NCBI RefSeq assembly: GCF_006716785.1
Contig: NZ_VFPQ01000001.1
Span: 1,364,001 to 1,428,000, forward strand
Reading direction: 5' to 3'
From: Thermopolyspora flexuosa
Lineage (GTDB): Bacteria > Actinomycetota > Actinomycetes > Streptosporangiales > Streptosporangiaceae
DNA length: 64,000 bases
Part shown: piece by piece, positions 8,542 to 16,385 of the stretch
Numbering within the stretch: the stretch's first letter is position 1
Layout of the letters: each line of letters begins with the position of its first letter
The notes under the pieces: generated by a model
What the model saw: the letters and a program-made list of their open reading frames with translations, nothing else
What the model was told of the DNA's origin: nothing
The model's database searches: none
Translations under genes and position numbers: made by a program

Positions 8542-9252
8542 TCAGAGCTTGCGCAGCACGGCCACCACGCGGCCGAGCAGGGTCGCCTCGTCGCCGGGGA
8601 TCGGGTCGTAGGCGGGGTTCTGCGGCACGAGCCAGACGTGGCCGTCCTTGCGCTTGAACGTCTTGACCGTCGCCTCGCCGTCGATCATGGCCGCGACGAT
8701 GTCGCCGTTCTCCGCGACGGGCTGCTGGCGCACCACCACCCAGTCGCCGTCCATGATCGCCGCGTCGATCATGGAGTCACCGGTGACCTGGAGCAGGAAG
8801 AGCGTGCCCTCGCCGACGAGCTGCTTGGGCAGCGCGAAGACGTCCTCGACCCGCTCCTCGGCGAGGATCGGGCCACCGGCGGCGATGCGGCCGACGAGCG
8901 GCACGTAGGCGGCGGCCGGGCGGTTCACGCCCTGCTGCTCCTCGGAACCCGCGTCCGGATCGACCCACAGCGCCGGCTCACCCGGCAGGCGGACCTCCAG
9001 CGCCCGCGGGCGGTGCGGGTCCCGGCGCAGGTACCCCTTGCGCTGCAGCGCGGTGAGCTGGTGCGACACGCTGGAGGTGCTGGTGAGCTGGACCGCCTCG
9101 CCGATCTCCCGCATCGACGGCGGGTAACCGCGCCGCTGCACCGACTCCCGGATCACCTCGAGAATTCTGCGCTGCCGGGGCGTGAGCCCGAGGGCGTCGC
9201 GCCGGCGTACCGCCAAATCGACGGGGGTGCCCGCCTCTTCCTTTTCGCTCAT
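8542..9252 (-). CDS. lexA: LexA SOS-response repressor
   Basis: 236 aa. An N-terminal winged HTH occupies residues ~28-85. After an actinobacterial linker comes the S24 self-cleavage domain: the scissile Ala-Gly is A125-G126 (RIAAGGP), the nucleophile Ser160 (TGDSM) and the general base Lys197 (ATVKTF). LexA represses DNA-damage genes and cleaves itself when RecA filaments form. ATG 9252 is preceded by GAGGAGG. A LexA box lies between this gene and the divergent gene at 9492, so autoregulation and shared SOS control are expected. The lexA–nrdR–nrdJ neighbourhood is typical of actinomycetes. Confidence 0.97.
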   Translation of the reverse strand: MSEKEEAGTPVDLAVRRRDALGLTPRQRRILEVIRESVQRRGYPPSMREIGEAVQLTSTSSVSHQLTALQRKGYLRRDPHRPRALEVRLPGEPALWVDPDAGSEEQQGVNRPAAAYVPLVGRIAAGGPILAEERVEDVFALPKQLVGEGTLFLLQVTGDSMIDAAIMDGDWVVVRQQPVAENGDIVAAMIDGEATVKTFKRKDGHVWLVPQNPAYDPIPGDEATLLGRVVAVLRKL

Positions 9253-9357
9253 GAATCCTCCTCGCGGCGCGGCCCGTCGAACCCGGTCACGAGCCGGTCT
9301 TCCGATCCGTGTTCTTCCTGTCGCACATCGCGACCGTACCTCTATTCAAGATCATCA

Positions 9358-9373
9358 TCAAACAATTGTTCGA
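9358..9373. promoter_or_regulatory. LexA box (SOS operator)
   Basis: TCAAACAATTGTTCGA matches the Gram-positive/actinobacterial consensus TCGAAC-N4-GTTCGA at 11 of 12 defined positions. It lies between lexA (start 9252) and the divergent gene (start 9492), where it could control both. Confidence 0.8.
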
Positions 9374-9491
9374 TAGTGTCTCGAAATCGACGGTCGCGTG
9401 GTGTACAACATCGTACGGGAGTTCGATCGATATGGTGTTCGATTCGCGATCTTACTGATCCGTTTTTTCGCGATTCTCGAGGGAGGCGGCG

Positions 9492-10214
9492 ATGCGGATC
9501 GACGTGCCGACGTCCGCGGACGGGTCCTCCGGCGGAGCCTCGGGCGGGGGCTCCGAGCCGCCCGGCGATCCGGCCGCTCGCGGCGGCCTCCCGCGCGGCG
9601 AGCACCTCGCCCCGGTCATCCCGATCTCCGCCGCCAGGCGACGCAGAGCCGCCCGCGGGGCCTCGCCGACCGGCGGAGCCCGGACCCTCGGCCCGCGCGC
9701 CTCCTGGGCCGCGGGCGTGCCCGTCACGGCGGCACGTGAGCACGGGCCGGCCCCGGCCCGTGGCGCGGCACCCCGTGCGGCACGGACCGTCGCGGCGTCG
9801 CCCGCGCGGCGCCCCGATCCGCGCGCCCGGGTACGGCGCGGCGTGCGCCCCGAGGCCGCCGGTGAGGCGGCGGCCGTGGGCGCGACGCCCGGAAGGCGTC
9901 ACCGGGCCACGGGCGGGCGGATGCCCGGCGGGCCGGTGCGGAGGACCGCGCCGCGCCGTCCGGTACGGCTCGCGGCGGGCGGCCGGGCGATGCGGCCGCG
10001 AGGGCGCGGCCCGCGGCGCGGCGAGCGGCCGCGTACGCCTCCGATGCGGCTCACCCGGCGAGGCAGGGTCGTGCTGGTCACCACGGTGCTGGCGCTGCTC
10101 CTCGGCGCATTGTGGCTGGGTACCCGGGTCGCGGCGATCGCCGTCCCGGCCTGTGGCGGGGTCGCCGCCGTGGCGGACCCGCACGCGCCACGGCTCGCCG
10201 TACCGGGCCGGTGA
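9492..10214 (+). CDS. lexA-divergent single-pass membrane protein, LysM-less relative of SOS division inhibitors
   Basis: 240 aa, ATG preceded by GGGAGG with 5-nt spacing. The first ~185 residues are Arg/Pro/Ala/Gly-rich low complexity. Residues ~187-212 hold RLTRRGRVVLVTTVLALLL, a membrane segment typical of the protein encoded between lexA and nrdR in actinomycetes. In those relatives (for example Rv2719c/ChiZ, and DivS by position) the helix is followed by an extracellular LysM domain. Here the frame ends about 25 residues after the helix, with no LysM-like sequence (no GDTLW-type motif) in any frame downstream. It may be degenerate or may act through the membrane helix alone. LexA-controlled expression is expected from the box upstream. 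Confidence 0.55.
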   Translation: MRIDVPTSADGSSGGASGGGSEPPGDPAARGGLPRGEHLAPVIPISAARRRRAARGASPTGGARTLGPRASWAAGVPVTAAREHGPAPARGAAPRAARTVAASPARRPDPRARVRRGVRPEAAGEAAAVGATPGRRHRATGGRMPGGPVRRTAPRRPVRLAAGGRAMRPRGRGPRRGERPRTPPMRLTRRGRVVLVTTVLALLLGALWLGTRVAAIAVPACGGVAAVADPHAPRLAVPGR

Positions 10215-10592
10215 ACCGCGCGGCGGGCCGGCAACGGCGACACGGCTCCGGCGCGGCGGCGACACCGGAAGCGGACGTGCGCCCGACGCCCGCGCCCGTG
10301 AGCGTCCGACACTCTACACCGGTTCTCCTCGCCGTCCGGTGATCGGCCGCCGGGACCCGTGCCGACCGGCGGGTACGGGCCGTTCCGGCCGCGCCTCCGA
10401 AGGGCGGTGCGGCATGCCCCGGTCCGTCCCGTAAGGTGCCCGAGGCATCGCGGGCACGTCTTCTCACCGCCATCCCTGCGGCATCGTGCGACACGCCGGG
10501 AACCCCTGCCACACCGGCCGTTGAGCAGTCTCTTCGCGGTCGGACGCTCTCGCCGACTTGCGCTAGCGGTTGGGCACTCCTAGGGTTGAGCC
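10215..10592. other. non-coding gap upstream of nrdR
   Basis: GC-rich sequence without a credible gene. I looked here for a displaced LysM-coding remnant and found none. The 3' end leads into the nrdR promoter region. Confidence 0.5.
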
Positions 10593-10604
10593 ACAAGATG
10601 TAGT
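10593..10604. promoter_or_regulatory. NrdR box 1
   Basis: ACAAGATGTAGT matches the core of the NrdR consensus aCwAtATaTwGt well. Its centre is exactly 31 bp from the second box, the usual tandem spacing. Confidence 0.7.
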
Positions 10605-10623
10605 AGTTACACCGCTGTACTTC

Positions 10624-10635
10624 ACAACAACTTGT
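10624..10635. promoter_or_regulatory. NrdR box 2
   Basis: ACAACAACTTGT fits the NrdR box with one core mismatch. It lies 31 bp (three helical turns) downstream of box 1, consistent with cooperative binding of NrdR and autorepression of the nrdRJ operon. Confidence 0.65.
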
Positions 10636-10726
10636 GGTTTCTTTGGTGCTCTGTGGTATTTCCGCAGGGCGTGCGTGAGCCTACCCGTGGAGTCGGGCGG
10701 TCCTTGGAGTAAGGGGGAACGGCGCG

Positions 10727-11188
10727 ATGCACTGCCCATTCTGCCGTCACCCGGACACCAGGGTCATCGACAGCCGTTCCACCGAGGACGGCGCGGCGAT
10801 CCGCCGGCGGCGGAGCTGCCCCTCCTGCGGGCGCAGGTTCACCACCCAGGAGACCGTGCTGCTCATGGTGAGCAAGCGCAGCGGGGTGACCGAGCCGTTC
10901 TCCCGGGACAAGGTGATCGCCGGCGTACGGCGGGCCTGCCAGGGGCGGCCGGTGAGCGAGGACTCGCTCGCCCGGCTCGGTCAACAGGTGGAGGAGGCGA
11001 TCCGCGCGACCGGCGTCGCCGAGATCCCTTCGCACGAGGTGGGGCTCGCGATCCTGGGCCCGCTGCGCGAGCTGGACGAGGTGGCGTACCTCAGATTCGC
11101 GTCGGTCTACCGCGGCTTCGAGACGCTCGAGGACTTCGAGGCCGAGATCAAGCAACTGCGTGCGGCTCGCGACGGCCAGCAGGCGTGA
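10727..11188 (+). CDS. nrdR: transcriptional repressor NrdR
   Basis: 153 aa. An N-terminal zinc ribbon uses Cys3, Cys6, Cys31 and Cys34; an ATP-cone domain follows. NrdR senses ATP/dATP and represses ribonucleotide reductase genes by binding paired NrdR boxes, two of which lie 90-130 bp upstream. The start has AAGGGGG in front. It is followed on the same strand by nrdJ after ~150 bp, so it probably regulates its own operon. Confidence 0.97.
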   Translation: MHCPFCRHPDTRVIDSRSTEDGAAIRRRRSCPSCGRRFTTQETVLLMVSKRSGVTEPFSRDKVIAGVRRACQGRPVSEDSLARLGQQVEEAIRATGVAEIPSHEVGLAILGPLRELDEVAYLRFASVYRGFETLEDFEAEIKQLRAARDGQQA

Positions 11189-11337
11189 GCTCGCGCGAAC
11201 CGGCAAGGCGAGGGAAGTGAACGCGCCGGGGCCCGCCCCGTCGCGCGCACGACGATGTCAGGTGGTTCGGTGCCGGGGCGCACCCGGACCGGCAAGTCCG
11301 ATATCGGGCTCCGGATGAGCCCGGAAGGGGGAGTGTC

Positions 11338-14196
11338 ATGACCGAGACCGCAGAGGCCACCGGCGGCGCGGCGCCGCGCGGAGGCAAGCGGGGGCGCAAG
11401 GGCGGTCTGAAGATGACGCGTATTTTCACCACCCCGGGTGTCCACCCCTACGACGAGGTGGAGTGGGAGCGCCGGGACGTCGTCATGACCAATTGGCGCG
11501 ACGGATCGGTCAGCTTCGAGCAGCGGGGTGTGGAGTTCCCCTCCTTCTGGTCGGTCAACGCCACCAACATCGTGACGTCGAAGTACTTCCGCGGCGCGGT
11601 CGGCACCCCGCAGCGGGAGTGGAGCCTCAAGCAGCTCGTCGACCGCGTGGTCGGCGTGTACGTGAAGACCGGGCGGGAGCACGGCTACTTCGCCACGGAC
11701 GAGGACGCCGAGATCTTCGAGCACGAGCTGAAGTACGCCCTGATCCACCAGATCTTCTCGTTCAACTCGCCGGTCTGGTTCAACGTCGGCACCAAGTCCC
11801 CGCAGCAGGTGTCCGCCTGCTTCATCCTCTCGGTGGACGACACCATGGAGTCGATCCTCGAGTGGTACAAGGAGGAGGGGATCATCTTCAAGGGCGGCTC
11901 CGGCGCCGGCGTGAACCTCTCCCGCATCCGGTCCAGCAAGGAGCTGCTGTCGAGCGGCGGTACGGCGAGCGGCCCGGTGTCGTTCATGCGCGGCGCGGAC
12001 GCCTCGGCCGGCACGATCAAGTCGGGCGGCGCCACCCGGCGCGCGGCGAAGATGGTCGTGCTCGACGTCGACCACCCGGACATCGAGGAGTTCATCGAGT
12101 GCAAGGCGCGCGAGGAGCGTAAGATCCGCGTGCTGCGCGACGCCGGGTTCGACATGGACCTCGGCGGCAAGGACATCGTGTCCGTCCAGTACCAGAACGC
12201 GAACAACTCGGTGCGGGTCTCCGACGAGTTCATGCGCGCGGTGGAGAGCGGCGGCAAGTTCGGCCTGCGCGCCCGGCTCACCGGCGAGGTGATCGAGGAG
12301 GTCGACGCCCGGGAGCTGTTCCGCAAGATGGCCCAGGCCGCCTGGGAGTGCGCCGACCCGGGCATCCAGTACGACGACACGATCAACGACTGGCACACCG
12401 CGCCGGAGACCGGCCGGATCACCGCGAGCAACCCGTGCAGCGAGTACCTGCACCTGGACAACTCGTCCTGCAACCTCGCGTCGATCAACCTGCTCAAGTT
12501 CCTGCGCGACGACGACACGTTCGACGTCGAGCGGTTCGTGAAGCTCGTCGAGCTGGTCATCACCGCGATGGACATCTCCATCACGTTCGCGGACTTCCCG
12601 ACCGAGAAGATCCGCGACGTGACCCGCGCCTACCGCCAGCTCGGCATCGGGTACGCCAACCTCGGCGCCCTGCTCATGGCGACCGGCCACGCCTACGACT
12701 CCGAGGGCGGCCGCGCGCTCGCCGGCGCGATCACCTCGCTCATGACCGCCACCGCGTACCGGCGCAGCGCCGAGCTCGCCGGCATCGTCGGGCCGTACGA
12801 CGGCTACGCGCGCAACGCCGACGCGCACAAGCGGGTGATGCGCAAGCACGCGGACGCGAACGCCAAGCTGCACACCTTCGAGCCGATGGCGCAGGCGATC
12901 CACGCCGAGGCGACCCGCCAGTGGGAGGAGTGCCTGGGCCTGGGCGAGAGGAACGGCTACCGCAACGCGCAGGCGAGCCTGCTCGCGCCCACCGGCACGA
13001 TCGGCCTGATGATGGACTGCGACACCACGGGCATCGAGCCGGACCTCGCCCTGGTGAAGTTCAAGAAGCTCGTCGGCGGCGGGTCGATGCAGATCGTCAA
13101 CCAGACGGTCCCGCGCGCCCTGAAGAAGCTCGGCTACCAGCCGGAGCAGATCGAGGCGATCGTCGAGTACATCGCCGAGCACGGCCACGTGGTCGGCGCG
13201 CCCGGCCTGAAGACCGAGCACTACGAGGTGTTCGACTGCGCCATGGGCGAGCGGGCCATCTCGCCGATGGGCCACGTGCGCATGATGGCCGCGGTCCAGC
13301 CGTTCCTGTCCGGCGGCATCAGCAAGACGGTGAACCTGCCCGAGTCGGCCACGGTGGAGGACATCGAGCAGGTCTACCTGCAGGGCTGGAAGCTCGGCCT
13401 CAAGGCGCTCGCCGTCTACCGCGACAACTGCAAGGTCGGCCAGCCGCTCTCCGCCGCGAAGGGCTCCGACAAGGACAAGGAGAGCAAGGCCGAGGAACAG
13501 GCCGTCAAGGTGATCGAGAAGGTGGTCGAGGTGGAGCGGCCGCGGCGCCGCCGCCTGCCGCACAAGCGGCCGAGCACCACCACCCGGTTCACCGTGGGCG
13601 GGGCCAAGGGCTACATGACCGCCTCGTGCTACCCGGGCGACGGGGTCGGCGAGGTCTTCCTCAAGATGTCCAAGCAGGGCTCCACGCTCGCGGGCGTGAT
13701 GGACGCGTTCTCCATCGCGATCTCGATCGGCCTGCAGTACGGCGTGCCGCTCGAGGTGTTCGTGAGCAAGTTCGTGAACATGCGGTTCGAGCCGGCCGGC
13801 ATGACCGACGACCCGGACATCCGCATGGCCGCCTCGGTGATGGACTACATCTTCCGCCGCCTCGCCCTCGACTACCTGCCGTACGAGGAGCGGGCCGCGC
13901 TCGGCATCTTCAGCGCCGCGGAGCGCGCCGCCCAGGCTCGCGGCGAGGACCCGGCGGCGCTGCACGAGGTCGACCCCGAGGTGCTCGCCCAGTCGGCGCC
14001 GATCGAGGAGGTGCCCAAGCCGGCCGCGCCGAAGCCCGCCGCGAAGCCGGAGCCGCACAGCACGATCGAGGCCCTGGAGAGCCACATGGGCCGCACCGCC
14101 GACGCTCCGCTCTGCATGACCTGCGGGACCAAGATGCGCCCGGCCGGTAGCTGCTACGTCTGCGAGGGCTGCGGCAGCACGAGCGGCTGCAGCTGA
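11338..14196 (+). CDS. nrdJ: adenosylcobalamin-dependent (class II) ribonucleoside-diphosphate reductase
   Basis: 952 aa, vitamin B12-dependent RNR. The redox/active cysteines are visible: Cys161 (QVSACFI), the NPCSE motif with Cys367 and Glu369, and the nearby SSCN. After the catalytic barrel comes a charged linker, then a C-terminal zinc-binding tail with CMTCG and CYVCEGC pairs, the shuttle region typical of actinobacterial NrdJ. It reduces ribonucleotides to deoxyribonucleotides in the cytosol without needing oxygen. ATG 11338 follows AAGGGGGAG. It is co-oriented with nrdR. I see no cobalamin riboswitch in the ~150 bp between them. Confidence 0.96.
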   Translation: MTETAEATGGAAPRGGKRGRKGGLKMTRIFTTPGVHPYDEVEWERRDVVMTNWRDGSVSFEQRGVEFPSFWSVNATNIVTSKYFRGAVGTPQREWSLKQLVDRVVGVYVKTGREHGYFATDEDAEIFEHELKYALIHQIFSFNSPVWFNVGTKSPQQVSACFILSVDDTMESILEWYKEEGIIFKGGSGAGVNLSRIRSSKELLSSGGTASGPVSFMRGADASAGTIKSGGATRRAAKMVVLDVDHPDIEEFIECKAREERKIRVLRDAGFDMDLGGKDIVSVQYQNANNSVRVSDEFMRAVESGGKFGLRARLTGEVIEEVDARELFRKMAQAAWECADPGIQYDDTINDWHTAPETGRITASNPCSEYLHLDNSSCNLASINLLKFLRDDDTFDVERFVKLVELVITAMDISITFADFPTEKIRDVTRAYRQLGIGYANLGALLMATGHAYDSEGGRALAGAITSLMTATAYRRSAELAGIVGPYDGYARNADAHKRVMRKHADANAKLHTFEPMAQAIHAEATRQWEECLGLGERNGYRNAQASLLAPTGTIGLMMDCDTTGIEPDLALVKFKKLVGGGSMQIVNQTVPRALKKLGYQPEQIEAIVEYIAEHGHVVGAPGLKTEHYEVFDCAMGERAISPMGHVRMMAAVQPFLSGGISKTVNLPESATVEDIEQVYLQGWKLGLKALAVYRDNCKVGQPLSAAKGSDKDKESKAEEQAVKVIEKVVEVERPRRRRLPHKRPSTTTRFTVGGAKGYMTASCYPGDGVGEVFLKMSKQGSTLAGVMDAFSIAISIGLQYGVPLEVFVSKFVNMRFEPAGMTDDPDIRMAASVMDYIFRRLALDYLPYEERAALGIFSAAERAAQARGEDPAALHEVDPEVLAQSAPIEEVPKPAAPKPAAKPEPHSTIEALESHMGRTADAPLCMTCGTKMRPAGSCYVCEGCGSTSGCS

Positions 14197-14205
14197 TCGA
14201 GGCGC

Positions 14206-14240
14206 TGGCCGAGGCGGTCTCGTCGCGATCGCCTCGGCCA
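14206..14240 (+). terminator. nrdRJ terminator
   Basis: A perfect 11-bp stem, TGGCCGAGGCG at 14206-14216 with its complement at 14230-14240, and a 13-nt loop, ten bases after the nrdJ stop. No U-tract. Confidence 0.7.
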
Positions 14241-14322
14241 CCGCTCCGCGTGGCCTGCGATACGGCAAGAGCCGTCGTCGCCCAGAGGCGACATACGTTG
14301 CCACCGGCGGTAGCGTGACGGT

Positions 14323-14475
14323 ATGGCGGCGCTCCCATCCGAACCGGTCGGCGATAGAGAAGACGAGACGTCGGGCCTGCTCGCCGAGCTCGCCGAACTG
14401 CTCGAGGCCGAGCACGGCCCGGTCCCGGAGGACCTGCTGGCGGAGGCCGAGGCCGCATGGCCCGATCACGGTTAG
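14323..14475 (+). CDS. small acidic antitoxin-like protein
   Basis: 50 aa (MAALPSEP…AWPDHG), very acidic, with a Leu/Glu/Ala-rich helix ending in EAEAAWPDHG. That ending is typical of short actinomycete antitoxins paired with PIN toxins. The ORF overlaps by 19 bases the start of a decayed PIN-like reading frame (14457), the usual translational coupling of vapBC-type pairs. It appears intact but short, and no N-terminal DNA-binding fold is evident. With its toxin broken it probably no longer forms a working pair. The track-length ORFs here are in other frames. Confidence 0.5.
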   Translation: MAALPSEPVGDREDETSGLLAELAELLEAEHGPVPEDLLAEAEAAWPDHG

Positions 14476-14603
14476 CCGTCGGCGGGACGCTCGTCCTCGA
14501 CAGCGAAGGGACTGGCGAAGCACCAGCGATCCCGATGACCGGGCCACAGGTCGATGAACCGGATCGACCCAAGGACCAGCGGGTCGTCGTGGTCCACGTG
14601 TGA
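14457..14603 (+). pseudogene. internally deleted PIN-domain toxin (VapC-like) remnant
   Basis: The frame opens with GGTLVLDSEG, the first strand and conserved Asp of PIN nucleases. A full-length toxin would be about 130 aa, but this ORF ends after 48 codons. If one G of GGG near 14510 is removed, the frame continues GLAKHQRSR, as expected for a PIN helix, and then stops. Directly after, another frame reads TSDPDDRA, the conserved C-terminal acidic motif of these toxins. The original frame ends with the basic/valine-rich tail VVVVHV. The start and end of the toxin are thus joined by a large internal deletion plus a frameshift. The nuclease cannot be active. Confidence 0.6.
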
Positions 14604-14787
14604 GCACGGGCACCTGGACACGTCCCGACGCGACAGGCGCGGCCGGGCAGGTCACCGAGGTCGGCGGCCGCGTGATCCCGACACCTCGGGAGCGCCCGCC
14701 GTGGTCGGCTCGATGCCGCGGCCGGCCGTACCCGTTCCATAAAGAAGAGAGGTGCGGACGGCCACGGCGGACAGGCACGGAGGTCGC

Positions 14788-15189
14788 ATGGCGGTACGGC
14801 TGCGGGTGACCGAACTGACGATCACGGCTCCGGACCCGCGGGCGCTGGCGCGGTTCTACGCGCGGCTGCTCGGCCGTCCGGTGACCACCGAGGAGGGTCC
14901 GGCGCCCGGCGAGCCGCCGGAGGCCGGGTGGGCGCAGATCAAGGCGCCCGAGGGCAGCGGTGAGATCACGCTCAACTTCGAGTGGGAGCGGCGCTGGCGG
15001 CGGCCGCGGTGGCCGGCCGAGCCCGGCGCCCCGTTCGCCACCCAGCACCTCGACTTCCAGGTCACCGACCTTGACGCGGCGGTCGCGCACGCGCTCGAGG
15101 CGGGGGCGACGCTCGCCCCGGTGCAGCCGCAGGAGAACGTGCGGGTGCTCTTCGACCCGGCGGGCCACCCGTTCTGCCTCTTCCTGTGA
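14788..15189 (+). CDS. VOC-family (glyoxalase/bleomycin resistance-like) protein
   Basis: 133 aa with the paired beta-alpha-beta-beta-beta modules of the vicinal oxygen chelate fold. Typical landmarks are TAPDPRALARFYARLLG near the N-terminus, the central THLDFQV-type strand (here QHLDFQVTD) and the terminal DPAGHPFCLF, the usual ending of this family. The start is the ATG after CGGAGG (14778-14783). An upstream in-frame ATG lacks a ribosome site. VOC proteins bind metals or small ligands for isomerisation, dioxygenation or drug sequestration; the sequence does not say which. It is followed by a convergent MerR-family gene after 9 bp. Confidence 0.85.
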   Translation: MAVRLRVTELTITAPDPRALARFYARLLGRPVTTEEGPAPGEPPEAGWAQIKAPEGSGEITLNFEWERRWRRPRWPAEPGAPFATQHLDFQVTDLDAAVAHALEAGATLAPVQPQENVRVLFDPAGHPFCLFL

Positions 15190-15198
15190 CCGCGGCCG

Positions 15199-15681
15199 CT
15201 ACCTGGGCTCCGCGGCCTCCGGCAGCGGGGCCGGGAGCGGGGGATGGGGCACCGCAGGGCCGATGTGCTCCTTGGCGATCTCGGCCAGGCTCTCGCCCGC
15301 GAGCTGCCGGTCGAGCACCTCGGTGAGCGTCGGGCAGTCCTGCACCGGATCCTCGGCCCGGCACTCCAGCGCGTGGGCGAGGAACATCTGGGTACGGCGG
15401 GCCCGCGCGATCAGCTCGTCGAGGTCGGCGATGCGCCGCCGGATCGCCTCCCGCCACCGCTCGCCCGGCTCGTCGAGCGCCTCACGGATGGCGTCGAGGT
15501 GGAACCCCATCGCCCGGGCCATGTGCACGAAGGCGAGGCGGCGCAGCTCGGCCCTGCCGTACATGCGCCTGCCGTTCACCCGGCAGGCAGGTTTCACCAG
15601 GCCGCGCTCCTCGTAGTAGCGCAGCGCCGAGGCGTTGACGCCGAGCATGCGGGCGGCCTCGCCGATCGGAACGAGCTCCAT
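15199..15681 (-). CDS. MerR-family transcriptional regulator
   Basis: 160 aa. The winged HTH (residues 4-50: IGEAARMLGVNASALRYYEE) is canonical MerR, followed by the long dimerisation helix. Cys107 and Cys116 lie in a C-terminal effector region (ECRAEDPVQDC) that could bind a metal or sense redox change; Cys33 is in the wing. The regulator is transcribed divergently from a methyltransferase 47 bp away, and a perfect inverted repeat fills the gap. It therefore probably controls that gene and itself. The effector is unknown. Confidence 0.9.
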   Translation of the reverse strand: MELVPIGEAARMLGVNASALRYYEERGLVKPACRVNGRRMYGRAELRRLAFVHMARAMGFHLDAIREALDEPGERWREAIRRRIADLDELIARARRTQMFLAHALECRAEDPVQDCPTLTEVLDRQLAGESLAEIAKEHIGPAVPHPPLPAPLPEAAEPR

Positions 15682-15694
15682 GCCTCCAGCTTGA

Positions 15695-15712
15695 CTTCAA
15701 GTCGGCTTGAAG
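15695..15712. promoter_or_regulatory. MerR-type operator between divergent genes
   Basis: CTTCAAG-TCGG-CTTGAAG is a perfect 7+7 inverted repeat with a 4-bp spacer. It overlaps a TTGACT -35-like hexamer at 15691-15696. It lies midway between the MerR gene and the methyltransferase, and its symmetry is typical for MerR dimers. Confidence 0.7.
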
Positions 15713-15728
15713 CGGCACCGTTGGTGGC

Positions 15729-16355
15729 ATGGAGACGAAAGAACTGCCACGTTCCTGGGTGTTCGACAAGCCGGCGAACTCGCCGTTCGCCCACCCGCGC
15801 GGACTGCTGGGCACGCTGGCGGGACGCATCATGCGGCGGACGAACCGGCAGCAGGAGGTCGCCGAGCTGCTCGACGTCCGCCCCGGCCACCACGTCCTCG
15901 AGGTGGGGTACGGCCCCGGCGTGCTGCTCGGCCTGCTCGCCGAGCGGGTCGGCGACGGCCGGGTGTGCGGGGTGGACCCGTCGCCCGAGATGCGGGACCT
16001 CGCCATCCGCGGCAACCGCGCGGCGGTCGAGGCGGGCAGGGTGGAGGTGCGCATCGGCTCGGCCGACGCGACCGGCCTCCCCGACGCCGCGTTCGACCGG
16101 GTCGTGACGGTCAACACGGTCGTGTTCTGGCCGGACCTCGAGGCCGGGCTGCGCGAGCTGCACCGGGTGACCAAGCCGGGCGGGCGGGTGCTGATCGCCT
16201 GGCACGGCGGCTCGAACCCCTCCCGGATGACCCGCATGCACGCCCTGCCCGGCCACGTCCTCGCCCGCATCGAGGGGGCGATGGCCGGCGTGTTCACCGA
16301 CGTCGCCCGGCACGAGCTGAGCACGCTCACCGCGTTCACCGCCACCCGCCCGTGA
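15729..16355 (+). CDS. class I SAM-dependent methyltransferase
   Basis: 208 aa, Methyltransf_11/ubiE-like fold. The SAM motif VLEVGYGPG is at residues 56-64. The acidic ribose-binding position is in CGVDPSPEM, and the post-motif strand is VVTVNTVVFW. The substrate is not predictable. There is no Shine-Dalgarno in the few bases before the ATG, so the mRNA may be leaderless or nearly so. The divergent MerR gene and shared operator suggest it is the regulator's main target, perhaps part of a detoxification response. Confidence 0.85.
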   Translation: METKELPRSWVFDKPANSPFAHPRGLLGTLAGRIMRRTNRQQEVAELLDVRPGHHVLEVGYGPGVLLGLLAERVGDGRVCGVDPSPEMRDLAIRGNRAAVEAGRVEVRIGSADATGLPDAAFDRVVTVNTVVFWPDLEAGLRELHRVTKPGGRVLIAWHGGSNPSRMTRMHALPGHVLARIEGAMAGVFTDVARHELSTLTAFTATRP

Positions 16356-16385
16356 GCGGCGGGCGGCACGACCGAGCCCGCCGCC

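Noticed and set aside
11189-11337. Cobalamin riboswitch before nrdJ
   Set aside because: The gap is short and I could not find the B12-box core; control through NrdR boxes upstream of nrdR explains regulation.
11107-15168. 1353-codon minus-strand ORF over nrdJ
   Set aside because: Antisense shadow of nrdJ; nrdJ has catalytic motifs, a start signal and a terminator.
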